Shown here one piece after another: positions 52,601 to 61,745 of a DNA stretch of 64,000 nt. Numbering within the stretch: position 1 is the stretch's first letter; the number at the start of each line of letters is the position of its first letter. The DNA comes from Coturnix japonica (taxonomy: Eukaryota > Chordata > Aves > Galliformes > Phasianidae), in the NCBI RefSeq assembly GCF_001577835.2, contig NC_029521.1, positions 9,414,255-9,478,254 of the forward strand. Reading direction: 5' to 3'. The notes beneath the pieces are model-generated. The model did no database searches, was not told where the DNA came from, and saw only the letters and a program-made list of their open reading frames with translations. The translations under genes and the position numbers were made by a program.

Positions 52601-54615
52601 CACTCCCCTTTTTCTATCCCTTCAAGTTATCTCAGCCTAGCCTTGAGGGGGATACGTGGAGGCAAAATATCTGACATCTGTAAGAAAAACATCTCACTGC
52701 CACATCCCTTGCTTATCGCCAGAATAGGAGGAGATGGCAAGAAGTTTCCTTCCTGAATAACTTAGCTTCATCAGATAGCTCTGTCTTTCAGCCACCAAGG
52801 AATTGCTCTCCACTTTCGGGCTGGACCTGCTGTTTTTGGAGGGTGGCATCCTAAGAAAGAGTGTCTCTGACTTCTCGCTGTTCAGCCATGACTGGCATCT
52901 TCGTGCGGCTCAGGTGAGAGACAGACCATCCTACCCAGAGGGTCCCACCACTGCAGATATCACTGATGCATAGCCATGCTCTGAAGGAGAGCCTACCCAA
53001 AAGTGCTGGGCAAGGGTAGCAGCTCAAATAGCATCACAGTGCCTGAAACAGACCCCTCAGTCATGCTCTGTGTATCTCACGTCTCCATTTCTATGGTTCA
53101 GGTCACTATAGAAGCACAAGGGATAGAGTCCATGCTGGGAGAAAACACCCTGGAAGGCGAAGAGGGGCCAGAGCTCATGGCTGGGATGTCTGCCATCTTC
53201 TTTGATGTCCAGTTGCGGCCAGTCATCTTCTTCCAGGGATATACAGACTTAATGGCCAAGGTTCTGCTGAGCAGTGGGGAACCCACAAGTGTGGTCAAAG
53301 GGAACCTCCTTCTGATGGACCATCACCAGGTACTGGTGGGATGAACCATCTTTCTTTCCCCACACTGGCTTCAAGGCAGGTCTGTGGTAATGCCTAGTGA
53401 ACCTCACACCTAAAACCTGCTGGTTGATACTTGTTCGCTGTGGCTATACACATCAGATTGGGATGGCTCTGCCACAGGTCTCTGGGCGGTTGTAAAACCC
53501 TCTCCATCTCTCCCAGGTCATCCCTCTGCAGTCTGGTCTCCAGGCAGTGGTCAAAGTCCAGGGTGGACTTGGACTTGATATCTCAGCTAACATGGATGTG
53601 AACATCTGGGAGCAGGAACTGAAGACCAGCGTCAATACCAGGTGAGCAAGTCCAGGGATCCTACCACCCAAGACAAGGGTTTGTGGAGTTGTCCAGTGCT
53701 CAGAGCTCAGTACCAGACCTGCACGCTCCCTTCTTGCAGGGGAAGCATCACTATTGATTTCCAGGCAGAACTGGATGCTCCTTTCCTCCAAACCACCCTG
53801 AGGAGCCAGTCAGAAGCAGAGACCTCAATCTACTTTGACACCATCCTGAGGTTTTCCAGCAGCCCTGTTCTCATGTGCCTGCAGCTGAGGGAGGAGCAGG
53901 TGCCCTATAGGTAAGCTCTGGATTCAGGCTACAATTGAGGCTTGTCAAGCATCAGTCAGTGCTTACTCTCACAGGGGCTGACAGAGCTCTTCACTAAGTG
54001 CAGGCCATACCTGTCCTCAGCACTGAACACAGGAGGTTCTAAATCTGCTTTATGTGGGAACCATTTATCCTGCCATTTATACCTTGACTCCAGACATTGC
54101 AGCAGTTCTTTCTCATGCTTCTCATGGATGCTCCTGAAACATAACAGCCTCTGACAGCCTCTATTGGAGGTACCAAAGGTTCAAGAATCACTGACATTGT
54201 ACACACAAAAAAAAAAAGAGGTTGAAAGAAATCCACTTGCAAAGCAAATGCCAAAGGCTGGGAGAATAACAAAGATTTAAAGTATGTCTGCATAACACAG
54301 GTTTAACATAAGTAGGAATTAAAGCATGGAATGAAAATGCTTTATGAAGCAATAATACAGCCACTACATTCAAGAAAACATTGTCCAGAAAGAAGCTGGA
54401 CAGTGGATGAGGTCCTCCACAACTATCAGCCTCCTGACCTCCTGCTTCTCCCTTGTTCCAACAGAGAGATCTTCACCATCTCCACATCTGCTGGGAACCA
54501 GAGCAGCACTATTCGAAAAGGCCGTCAGGGCACCTTGCCTGCCCGGGAGTTTGCCTTGCACCAGGCCAACTCAGAGATGTGCCACGTGCTGCTGACAACA
54601 GAGGAGGGAGCGTAG
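46637..54615 (+). CDS. MTTPL: Microsomal triglyceride transfer protein-like, large subunit paralog (18 exons)
   Basis: A member of the vitellogenin/apoB/MTP lipid-transfer superfamily; MTTP itself loads lipid onto apoB in the ER lumen with PDI. Exons are 46637-46703, 47620-47801, 47891-48016, 48332-48439, 48553-48669, 48944-49083, 49295-49445, 49730-49887, 50007-50172, 50866-50973, 51093-51305, 51403-51617, 52005-52102, 52792-52913, 53102-53329, 53517-53641, 53740-53910 and 54465-54615. Every phase agrees, giving 881 residues (human MTTP 894). A hydrophobic signal peptide ([18 protein letters not shown]) leads an N-terminal beta-barrel (to about 297). The helical domain (about 298-616) has 'SDFLDF' and '[11 protein letters not shown]'. 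The C-terminal lipid domain has '[14 protein letters not shown]' and ends '[16 protein letters not shown]'. Too diverged to be MTTP itself, so a paralog. An in-frame ATG at 46556 could add 27 residues but would bury the signal peptide. Intron 5 appears to be GC-AG. The symbol is from memory. Confidence 0.92.
48553..48669 (+). CDS. MTTPL: MTTP-like exon 5 with an apparent GC donor site
   Basis: Thirty-nine codons beginning '[11 protein letters not shown]' and ending 'SVNN'. The exon runs into AAT|GCAAGT, a GC-type donor. Splicing there to 48944 gives a gap-free alignment to human MTTP between 'SC' and 'LAEE'. The only GT alternative nearby (TCT|GTGAAC, nine bases earlier) has a poorer match and would delete three residues. 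Confidence 0.75.
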
Positions 54616-55111
54616 GAGACAGGAACATTCAGGACAGGGCTACTGCATCCCTGTCTGCCATGCACCCTGGTTCTTCATGAGCTGGCAAAATCTCTGCCCA
54701 TCTCTGCCACAACCAGATTACTGTAAGAAAAATGATGAAATGAGAGCATCAGAAGAGGTGGAGGAACTACTGCAGAGCATCAAGAGGCACCTCTTATTTG
54801 GGGCCAGGATCTTTTTACCCTTCAGTTTTCTCAGCCTGAACTCTTCTCCTCCATGTACATTGCCTGAAGCCAGAGCAATCCATATAACAAGCCTTGTGAT
54901 ATACAGCCGCCTTTGGTGAATAAGTTTCTGATAGCTCAAAAAAGCATGCTACAGTCTGATACAATACCATGTTTTCCCTCAATTTATTAAACAGTTGGAA
55001 GGGAGCAAAACATCTGCAGCTGGCAAGGAGAAAGTTGCCCACAAGGGAGTGAATAACGTCACCCCACATTAATGCAGTTTTGTGGCCACTAAGGAGTCCA
55101 GGAGCATGGAA

Positions 55112-55117
55112 AATAAA
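55112..55117 (+). terminator. MTTPL: MTTP-like polyadenylation signal
   Basis: Canonical AATAAA about 500 bases after the stop codon at 54613-54615, followed by a GT-rich stretch (gaaggtgcgagttggttttgtt) expected downstream of a cleavage site. A weaker ATTAAA lies at about 54985. Confidence 0.6.
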
Positions 55118-55139
55118 TGTATTTCTGGAGAAGGTGCGA

Positions 55140-58100
55140 GTTGGTTTTGTTTCCTTTGTTTGTTTAATTTCTTTTAATGCAGCCACGCAGATATTCATCC
55201 CAGAATAATCCTCAGGGAGAGATAGTGCAGCAAGACAAAACTCTGCATAACCTGTTGCCAATTATTGTATGTTCTTTCTAGTGTAATTGAATATATTTGC
55301 ATTTATTTGCATATGAAGGCAACCCAGCTTCCTCTCAGATCAGATCTGTCCTGTTGTACCTGCCGGGAAGCTACACTCTGTTGCCAGGGATATGGCCTGT
55401 GTCACAGCAGGCAGCAAGGATGAAGCCAGGAAGGGAACTGCTAGGATTTCAGTGAGATCAGATTTGTGTTTGCTGCATGAAGATAAAGAAGAAAGGCAGA
55501 GGAACACGACCCACAAAACTTAGAGAAAGCTGGACAAAAACATCAAGAAACTTAAAACACAGAGAGTCTACCCAACAGCAAGCACCCTGTAAAGGATGGA
55601 CCAGCATTCTCAGTCCTCAGCTCAAAGCAGGAAGAACTGTGATAAAGACAGAAACAAATAGTGGGAACAAACAGGGTAGATCAGGAGATGGGGTGGGGGC
55701 TGTGGAGCAGGGAGTGGCTGCAGGAAAAGGGAAGAGCCATAAGATGTCTCACTACCTTTAGCATACCTGTAACAGCTCTGCCTATCCACATCAGTATGCT
55801 TATCCTCACTGACAGTTCCTGCTCTCACACAAGATTTTAGCACAGAAGAGAGAAGAATTAGAAAGGCTTTTTTGAGGTTGCATGGGACAAAGACACAGGA
55901 AGGAAACACTGACTCTAGCATAGCTAACACGCAGAACTTGTCTTAAGTCAAGGATGGGAGCCATGTGGTTCAAGCTGTAGGTGCAGGCTGCCAAGATGTT
56001 TGGGAAACTCTCCATCCTGCAGGTACTTGCAATGAATTGCTGGAGGTTCAGCCCATCTTATGGGGCAAATGATGATGGGTGGTACAGAGGGCAAGAGATC
56101 GAGAGACTGAAGTGGTCATTTCTGAAACTGAGGGTCTTACCAGAAAGCCTTGCCAAGTAGTGCAGGCTGTTGGTGCTGGATGTTCATCCCTCAGTGCAGA
56201 CATGGTTCAATCAGAAGTGGAAAAACCAAACACAGGGGTCACATCCCCATCCCATCCCTTTCCTTCCCCGTATGGAAGCCAGCCAGTAGCAGCAGAAAGG
56301 CATTTTGCTTGCACGTGAGGGGTCAAAGCCCATCTATTGAGTGACAGCTTCTGCCTGGAGCCTCCTGTCTTCTTTTTGATCCAAAGTTTACATATTAACA
56401 GAGAAGACTCTGGCCTCTCTTATCATCTGAACAGCAGTTCCCCTTCTCTGCTCCTCAGGGCAGCAGATGGAGATAGGATCGCCTCAATCTCTCATGCTGA
56501 AGGCAGTGTTCCAGCAACAAAGAGATACAGCAGCTTCCATTTTCTCTTGATATTTAGGATCTTTTGGTGACAATTTATGAAAATTACAATTAGTTTGAAG
56601 TAAAGATTGTTCTTCTGTTTTGCATTCTCCTCCCGAGTTGGATTGTTATCAGGCACAAACACAAAACACCTCTCCTATACCACAGGGAGGTTTGCCAGGG
56701 AAGGCAGCACTTCATTCCTTCCTGATAAGAATATGCCTTTGAAACATCTCAGTCCTTTCTTTTCTATTAGGAAACGTGCTTTTCAGGGGAAATAAGAAGA
56801 GAAACGTAGGGGTTGTGCAAATGGAGACCCCGATGTTGATGTAGCAGTCTCCTGGGTTTGTCTGCTTTTTCTAGAAGGCACTAACATTATGCACTTTGGT
56901 TATGTACAAAAACAAAAGCAATGTGTTTTTTCTATATTTCCTCTTTGACTCTTAACATTACCAGACATACAAGTGAAGAGCAGTTTCCATAGACACTTCC
57001 AGCCAGCACAGCATGGTCAAAGCCACCTCAAAGCTATGCTTCCCTGGGATCTGCTTTTTAGGTCTGTATTCAGGGTGCATCAGAGATGCATAGCTAAATG
57101 CTGCAATGAGGCTAAGATGGGGACATGAGGCTCCTTCTGCTCCTACCAACCCCCAGAGCACCTTTAGGGATGACAGCAGCCCTGCAGAAGGTCTCTACAG
57201 GGCAGGGGATGCTGCCTCACCTTCTCCTTCCCATTTCTGCAAAGGTATTGGAGGCCATCCAAGACTTGGCTTGAGAACTGGGCTCCCCCTGCACCAAGGC
57301 TCTGCTGGTTACAGGACAATCTCATACAGAACCAACCTCAAGGACACAGAAAGAAACTGACCTGGGTCTTGCCCTCAGCTCTGAACAGGGGGATCCGGGT
57401 GACCATGGGGAGGCAGCCCCTATCTCCTTGTACTGCTCCAATTGCAGCCAAGCTACTGATAGCCAGTAGCTGAGTAAGGAAAGAGGCAGAACTAAGCCTC
57501 ATCTTCCTCTGAGCCTCACTTCTCCCTGGGAAAAGGGCAAAAATAGGGAGGGTAACATTATCACCCGCTCCTCATCAGGATTTGGGCATTTCACATATTT
57601 CAGTGCTGTTTCCTCAGTTGCTGTATAGCATCTTCTGGAGCAGCTGCTCTCCCAAGTGCATCCTAAAGCTTCACAGTCAGAAGTGATGTTCCCTATTGCC
57701 TGAGGTGCTCCCACTTGCCTGCAGCTCAGATCCCAGGGTCGTGGCAGGAGTCTAAACCCAGGGCAACCCCTCGGAGCAGCTCCCCAAGCAGCCTTGTGTG
57801 TGGAGCTGCAGATCAGCAGTGACCTCCAGCGGCTGCTGCCAAACGCGACAGAGATGCCAGGGCAATCACTGCGCTGTGCCATGCAAGGGCTGGGCATGTA
57901 TCCCACCACCAGCACCCAGGTCCATAAACTTTCCTCTTTCTAGCATAGCCTCACTCACTCAACGGGGCAATTAAACATTATCTGCTCACCTACTGCAGCT
58001 TTCTGCACAGACAAAACTAAGCTAAAGACAACATGCACAAAACTGGGGAGCATATGAGTGAAAGGATAGAAAGAGCACAGATGGACACTAATTCACAGTT

Positions 58101-58760
58101 GCACATTTAAAGTGCCAGAGCAGACCTCTTATCATCCACAGCTTTTCAATCCTAGACAGCTAGTAATAAATAAAAATAATAAAAAACACATCATAATTTG
58201 CATGGCAAATCCACTCACCAAATCCTGCATGCAGTTGTCAGGCACAGAGTATGAGGAAGGCAGCAGCCTGGGTGGGGCTGTTCATATACCCACTGCAGCA
58301 ATCAGGAAGCAAGTGGAAAAGCTGTGAGGTGTAACTGGGCACAGCTGTGGCATTAAGTTATCCCTGTGGGGATTGTGAGAGGGAAAGCTCTGGGTGTCTT
58401 GCTTGAGTGGGCTTGAAGTAGGTGAGCTCCTGGGGTCCCTGCCAACCTCAGCTATTCTGCAATGTGATTTTGGACAGTATAAGATGTTCCCTCCTGGCCT
58501 CTTTGCTCAGGTGTTGCAGCGGTCCCACTGTCAGTGGGAGAAGCAGAGATCCATAGGGAATGATTAGGACTGAGTAAAGTGGGTAAGGAGATAGTAGGGA
58601 GTGGGTTGAGGAGTTATGGTAACAGCAGTCACCACCATGACTTCTAAGGAGCTGCCATAGGAAGAAGCAGGGCTTCCAGCATCTTCAACTACCACACAAG
58701 TGCCACTGGTTGCCTTTGCCAACCTGGGTGTGCAGCCACCATCCCCAGTAAACCATCCAA
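55140..58760. other. Intergenic region between the MTTP-like and StAR-like genes
   Basis: No gene is recognised. The longest frame (about 57499-57915, - strand) has a short cysteine-containing stretch vaguely like a trefoil domain but no start, splice or family support. A likely CR1 fragment lies at 58385-58465. The final part forms the 5' flank of the StAR-like gene. Confidence 0.55.
58385..58465 (+). repeat. Probable CR1 LINE 3' end, diverged
   Basis: 'gggtgtcttgcttgagtggg', 'taggtgagctcctggggtcc' and 'ctgccaacctcagctattct' resemble the terminal CR1 region (gagctc...ggtcccttccaacctcaaccattct). It is short and more diverged than the others. Confidence 0.5.
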
Positions 58761-58891
58761 GCTGAGAACCCCAGAAGTGTTTAATCTTAACCACATCCCC
58801 TCTGTAGCCGCTCGCAATAAACCACAGTGCAGTGAGTGCTCATTCAGAAGAAAATGTACCCTCTTCCTCCAGCCCCTCCTTCTGCTCGCCT

Positions 58892-58973
58892 TGTCCTTGA
58901 GCACTCTCCATTCCCAGCTCCTATCTGTGGCACGCTCCTATAATCAGGTGCTGTCCTTCATGCCTGCTATAAA
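58892..58973 (+). promoter_or_regulatory. Core promoter of the StAR-like gene: SF-1-like site, GATA site, TATA box
   Basis: TATAAA at 58968-58973 lies 53 bases before the start codon, so transcription should begin near 59000. Upstream are AGATAG (reverse strand of 58921-58926, a GATA site) and TCAAGGACA (reverse strand of 58892-58900), one base from the SF-1/NR5A consensus. Mammalian STAR promoters are known to use SF-1, GATA-4 and a TATA-like box in this order. Function here is inferred. Confidence 0.5.
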
Positions 58974-59025
58974 GGCAAAAGGAGATGCTGTGCATGTATG
59001 CAGACTAGCAGCCCAAACCCGTGAC

Positions 59026-61207
59026 ATGCTGCAGGCCATCGTCAAGCTGTGCTGTGGCACTGCCCATGACCACCTCCGCAAGTTGCCTGGTAAGCACCAC
59101 TCCCTCCCCATGTCCCTAGAAAAATGAGGATGCTGCGCTATGAAAGTTACAAAGGAGATGCTGGGAGAAGAGGCTAAAGAGATCCAAAAGCAGATGCTCA
59201 GGGGGCCCTGAAGGAGATGCTAAGGGGGTCCTAGAGGAGACAGTGAAAGTTGCTAAGGGGGACTGCAAAGAGATGCTAAGAGAAAATGGTAAAAGTGGTA
59301 AAGTTTTTGGCTGGGGCTGGGTTGATTCAGCTAATACTAATGCAGCTTGTTTCCAGCCCAAATGAGTGCATGCTTTTGCTCTTTATGGCATACATCTTCC
59401 TCAGTGGTCACTAGTACGTTTCTCCCCCCAGGCCTGAAGACAGCAGCTACCACAGTGATGCAAGAGTTGGGAGGCTCCCACTGCCTGCTCTCCAAAATTC
59501 CTCCTTGTATTCAGAGGCTCATGGGTAAGGATGCTGGTGAGCAGCCTGCACAGCCCTGACTCTTGGACACTGAGTTCCTCAGCCCCAGTGCAGTGAGGGA
59601 TGGGGAGGGATGAACCATCAGATTCAGTGACTATTAACAGGGCAGAGCTGTCTTAAGGATGAGAGGTAATGGTCTTAAGCTGTGCCAAGGGAGGACCAGG
59701 CTGAACATTAGGGGACATTTATATTCAGAAAGAGCGGTGCTGTATTGACATGGGCTGTCCAAGGAGGTGGTGGAGATGTCATCCCTGGAGGTGTTGCAGA
59801 GCTGTGGAGATGTGGCACTGAGGGATGTGGGCAGTGGTCAGGTGGGGGTGGACTGGGACTGGGCTGAGTGACCTGAGAGGGCTTTTCCAACCTGAATGAT
59901 TCTGGTCTCTGGGCTGCCCTCCATCACTGCAGTAGCTTAAAGGTATCCCCAGCATTGATGGGGTTGCTGAAAGGTAAATGAACTGTAAAGGCCAGTAGAG
60001 TGTCTAGTGGAGGTGACGGCCATGTACCAGGGTTTGGTTTGGTGTCTGTGGCTGCAGACCCCATCAACTCACTTGAAGGCCCCAGACATGGTGAATTCGC
60101 CTGTCTTGCACTGCTTTACCCGCACCCCATCCCTCCAGAGATATAAAAAGCTGGGCAGGGGGGGTGGATTTCTCACACTTCTCTGTGTTTCCACCCACTC
60201 CTGAAGCCAGGTGCACAGAGCCTGAAGCAGACGTGCAGCCCTCCAGCACAAATCTGTCCTACATCCACCAAGGAGAAAGGGCCCTGCAGCAAGCACTGAG
60301 CATCCTGCAGCAGCCACACTGCTGGCAGCCGGAGGCCGTGCCGGTAACAGCCCCAACCCTGTGCACTCCATAAGCCCCATACTGACATGTGTGGCACAGC
60401 CCTGATGAGGTTGCTATGCCTGGCAGAATGCAGGGGCCACAGTGTCCAGCACCACACTGCCAGGATTGGGCCGAGTCTTTCGGGCTGAGACTGTGCTGGA
60501 GGCACCAGTGGGCTGGCTGCAGGATGAGCTGTTTGAGCGGCTGGAGGAGATGCCCAGCTGGAACCCCAGCCTCAGCCATGTGGAGGTAAGCAGCAGGACC
60601 CCCAGAGGGCATTAAAACCCATTGAAATCCCACTGTACACAATGCATATGCTCTGCTGGCCCACAGGTGCTCCAACGCCCAGGCAGGGACACGCTGGTGA
60701 CACACGAGGTGACGGCTGCCAGCCCTGTGGGACGCAGGGACTTTGTCTGCACGCGGCACCGCAGCAGGACACGGGCAGCCATCTACCTGGTGGGCACCAC
60801 TGCCCACCTTGAGCAGCCACCCGCACCACAAGGCTGTGTCAGGTAACAGCCCCCATGGTCTGCCATTCTGTGACCTACTGGGGGAGAGGTCTCGCCTCCA
60901 GGCCCCGATATTTTGTGATGTAACCTCCCTGTCCTGCAGGGCCGAGACACGGCTGAGCTGTATCGTGCTGCAGCCACTGCCAGGTGACCAGAGCTGCACA
61001 CGTGTCACGTGGCTTCTCAGCATGGACCTGAAGGTAAGTGGCACTATGGCAGTGCCCCTATGCTGGCTCAGCACCCATCATCCTTCACGTATTTCTCTCC
61101 CCCAGGGCTGGATCCCCACCTCGGTCACCAACCATGTCCTGCCACAGTGCCAGGCTGAGTTCATTGGGCACCTCCGCCAGCACCTCTCTGCCAACACCTG
61201 TCCTTGA
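59026..61207 (+). CDS. StAR-like START-domain protein (7 exons), paralog of steroidogenic acute regulatory protein
   Basis: StAR moves cholesterol into mitochondria for steroid synthesis. Exons are 59026-59089, 59432-59524, 60219-60343, 60427-60585, 60667-60842, 60940-61033 and 61106-61207. All are GT-AG and in phase, giving 270 residues (human STAR 285, also seven exons as I recall). The N-terminus MLQAIVKLCCGTAHDHLRKL parallels [20 protein letters not shown] of human STAR and is basic and amphipathic, fitting mitochondrial import. The START domain covers about 60-268, with 'HQGERALQQAL', 'WNPSLSHVEVLQ', 'GRRDFV', 'VTWLLSMDLKGWIP'. Glu161, Arg171 and Arg177 match human Glu169, Arg182 and Arg188. 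Human Ser195, a PKA target, is Ala184 here. The exon 3 acceptor is taken at 60217-60218 because only it keeps frame; another AG eight bases upstream does not. In-frame upstream ATGs (58777, 58960) precede the TATA box and are disfavoured. A second STAR gene ('star2') is described in fish; orthology is likely but unproven. Confidence 0.93.
59155..59295 (+). repeat. Degenerate short tandem repeats in intron 1 of the StAR-like gene
   Basis: Variants of 'gagatgctaagggggtcct' recur at about 59156, 59191, 59214, 59245 and 59271, spaced about 22-35 bases apart. Copies vary at several positions, so this is an old or imperfect minisatellite. Confidence 0.6.
59641..59910 (+). repeat. CR1 LINE 3' fragment in intron 2 of the StAR-like gene
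   Basis: Readable blocks are 'aagggaggaccaggctgaac', 'attaggggacatttatattc', 'caaggaggtggtggagatgt', 'catccctggaggtgttgcag', 'gatgtggcactgagggatgt' and 'gcttttccaacctgaatgat'. It is the longest continuous CR1 3' end in the window, sense to the host gene. Confidence 0.92.
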
Positions 61208-61509
61208 CCCTGTACACCATTATTCATTTGTGGAGAGGTAGCTTTATATTTCTGTGTGTATATTATACGTGCACATGGATAGGATTTCCCCTCCTGGGCA
61301 ACCGCAGAGCCAAGGCAGGCATCGCTGCAAAGCACGGACAGAAACCCATCTTTCCTCTCACAGCTCCTTCTGGAGCCATGAAGCATGACTGTGGCCACTC
61401 TGGGACGCTTGGAGCCTACATATCCCAGTGGCTTTGCTTATTTATTGGAAAGATAAAGCTGCTTGCAAAAGCCATGTGAAACCAAACCCTGGCTGATAAA
61501 TAGGAGTTA

Positions 61510-61607
61510 AATAAAACACAGAAGTGGCAGCTCACTCTGTGAGATCCATTTCAATCACATGCAGGTCACGCACTGCAGTACTGTACTATTCCCACACTCT
61601 AAATAAA
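61510..61607 (+). terminator. StAR-like gene polyadenylation signals
   Basis: AATAAA at 61510-61515 and again at 61602-61607, about 300 and 395 bases after the stop codon at 61205-61207. Either would give a short 3' UTR. Confidence 0.55.
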
Positions 61608-61639
61608 TCATAAGAAATAGACCGTGGTGTGGATTGTTT

Positions 61640-61745
61640 TTCTTTTTCTTTTTTTCTTTACATTATGTTAGAGTTCAAAAAAAAAAAAAAGGAAAAAAAA
61701 AGAAAACAACAAAAAGTGAACCCAACAAAATTAATAAATATTAAA
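61640..61745. repeat. T-rich then A-rich low-complexity tract
   Basis: A T-rich run (61637-61660) is followed by a long A-rich run (61677-61720) and AT-rich sequence. The two runs are roughly complementary, so the strand could fold back on itself. It marks the right border of the StAR-like gene. Confidence 0.6.

Noticed and set aside
46637-54615. The possibility that this is MTTP itself
   Set aside because: Only moderate similarity to human MTTP and a divergent C-terminus; bird MTTP is expected to be much closer and lies elsewhere, so a paralog fits better.
60209-60218. Alternative acceptor AG at 60209-60210 for exon 3 of the StAR-like gene
   Set aside because: Splicing there breaks the reading frame into the conserved START sequence; the AG at 60217-60218 keeps it.
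60259-61074. 271-residue open frame on the minus strand
   Set aside because: It is antisense to exons 3-6 of the StAR-like gene; its openness follows from the GC-rich coding sequence opposite. No family similarity.
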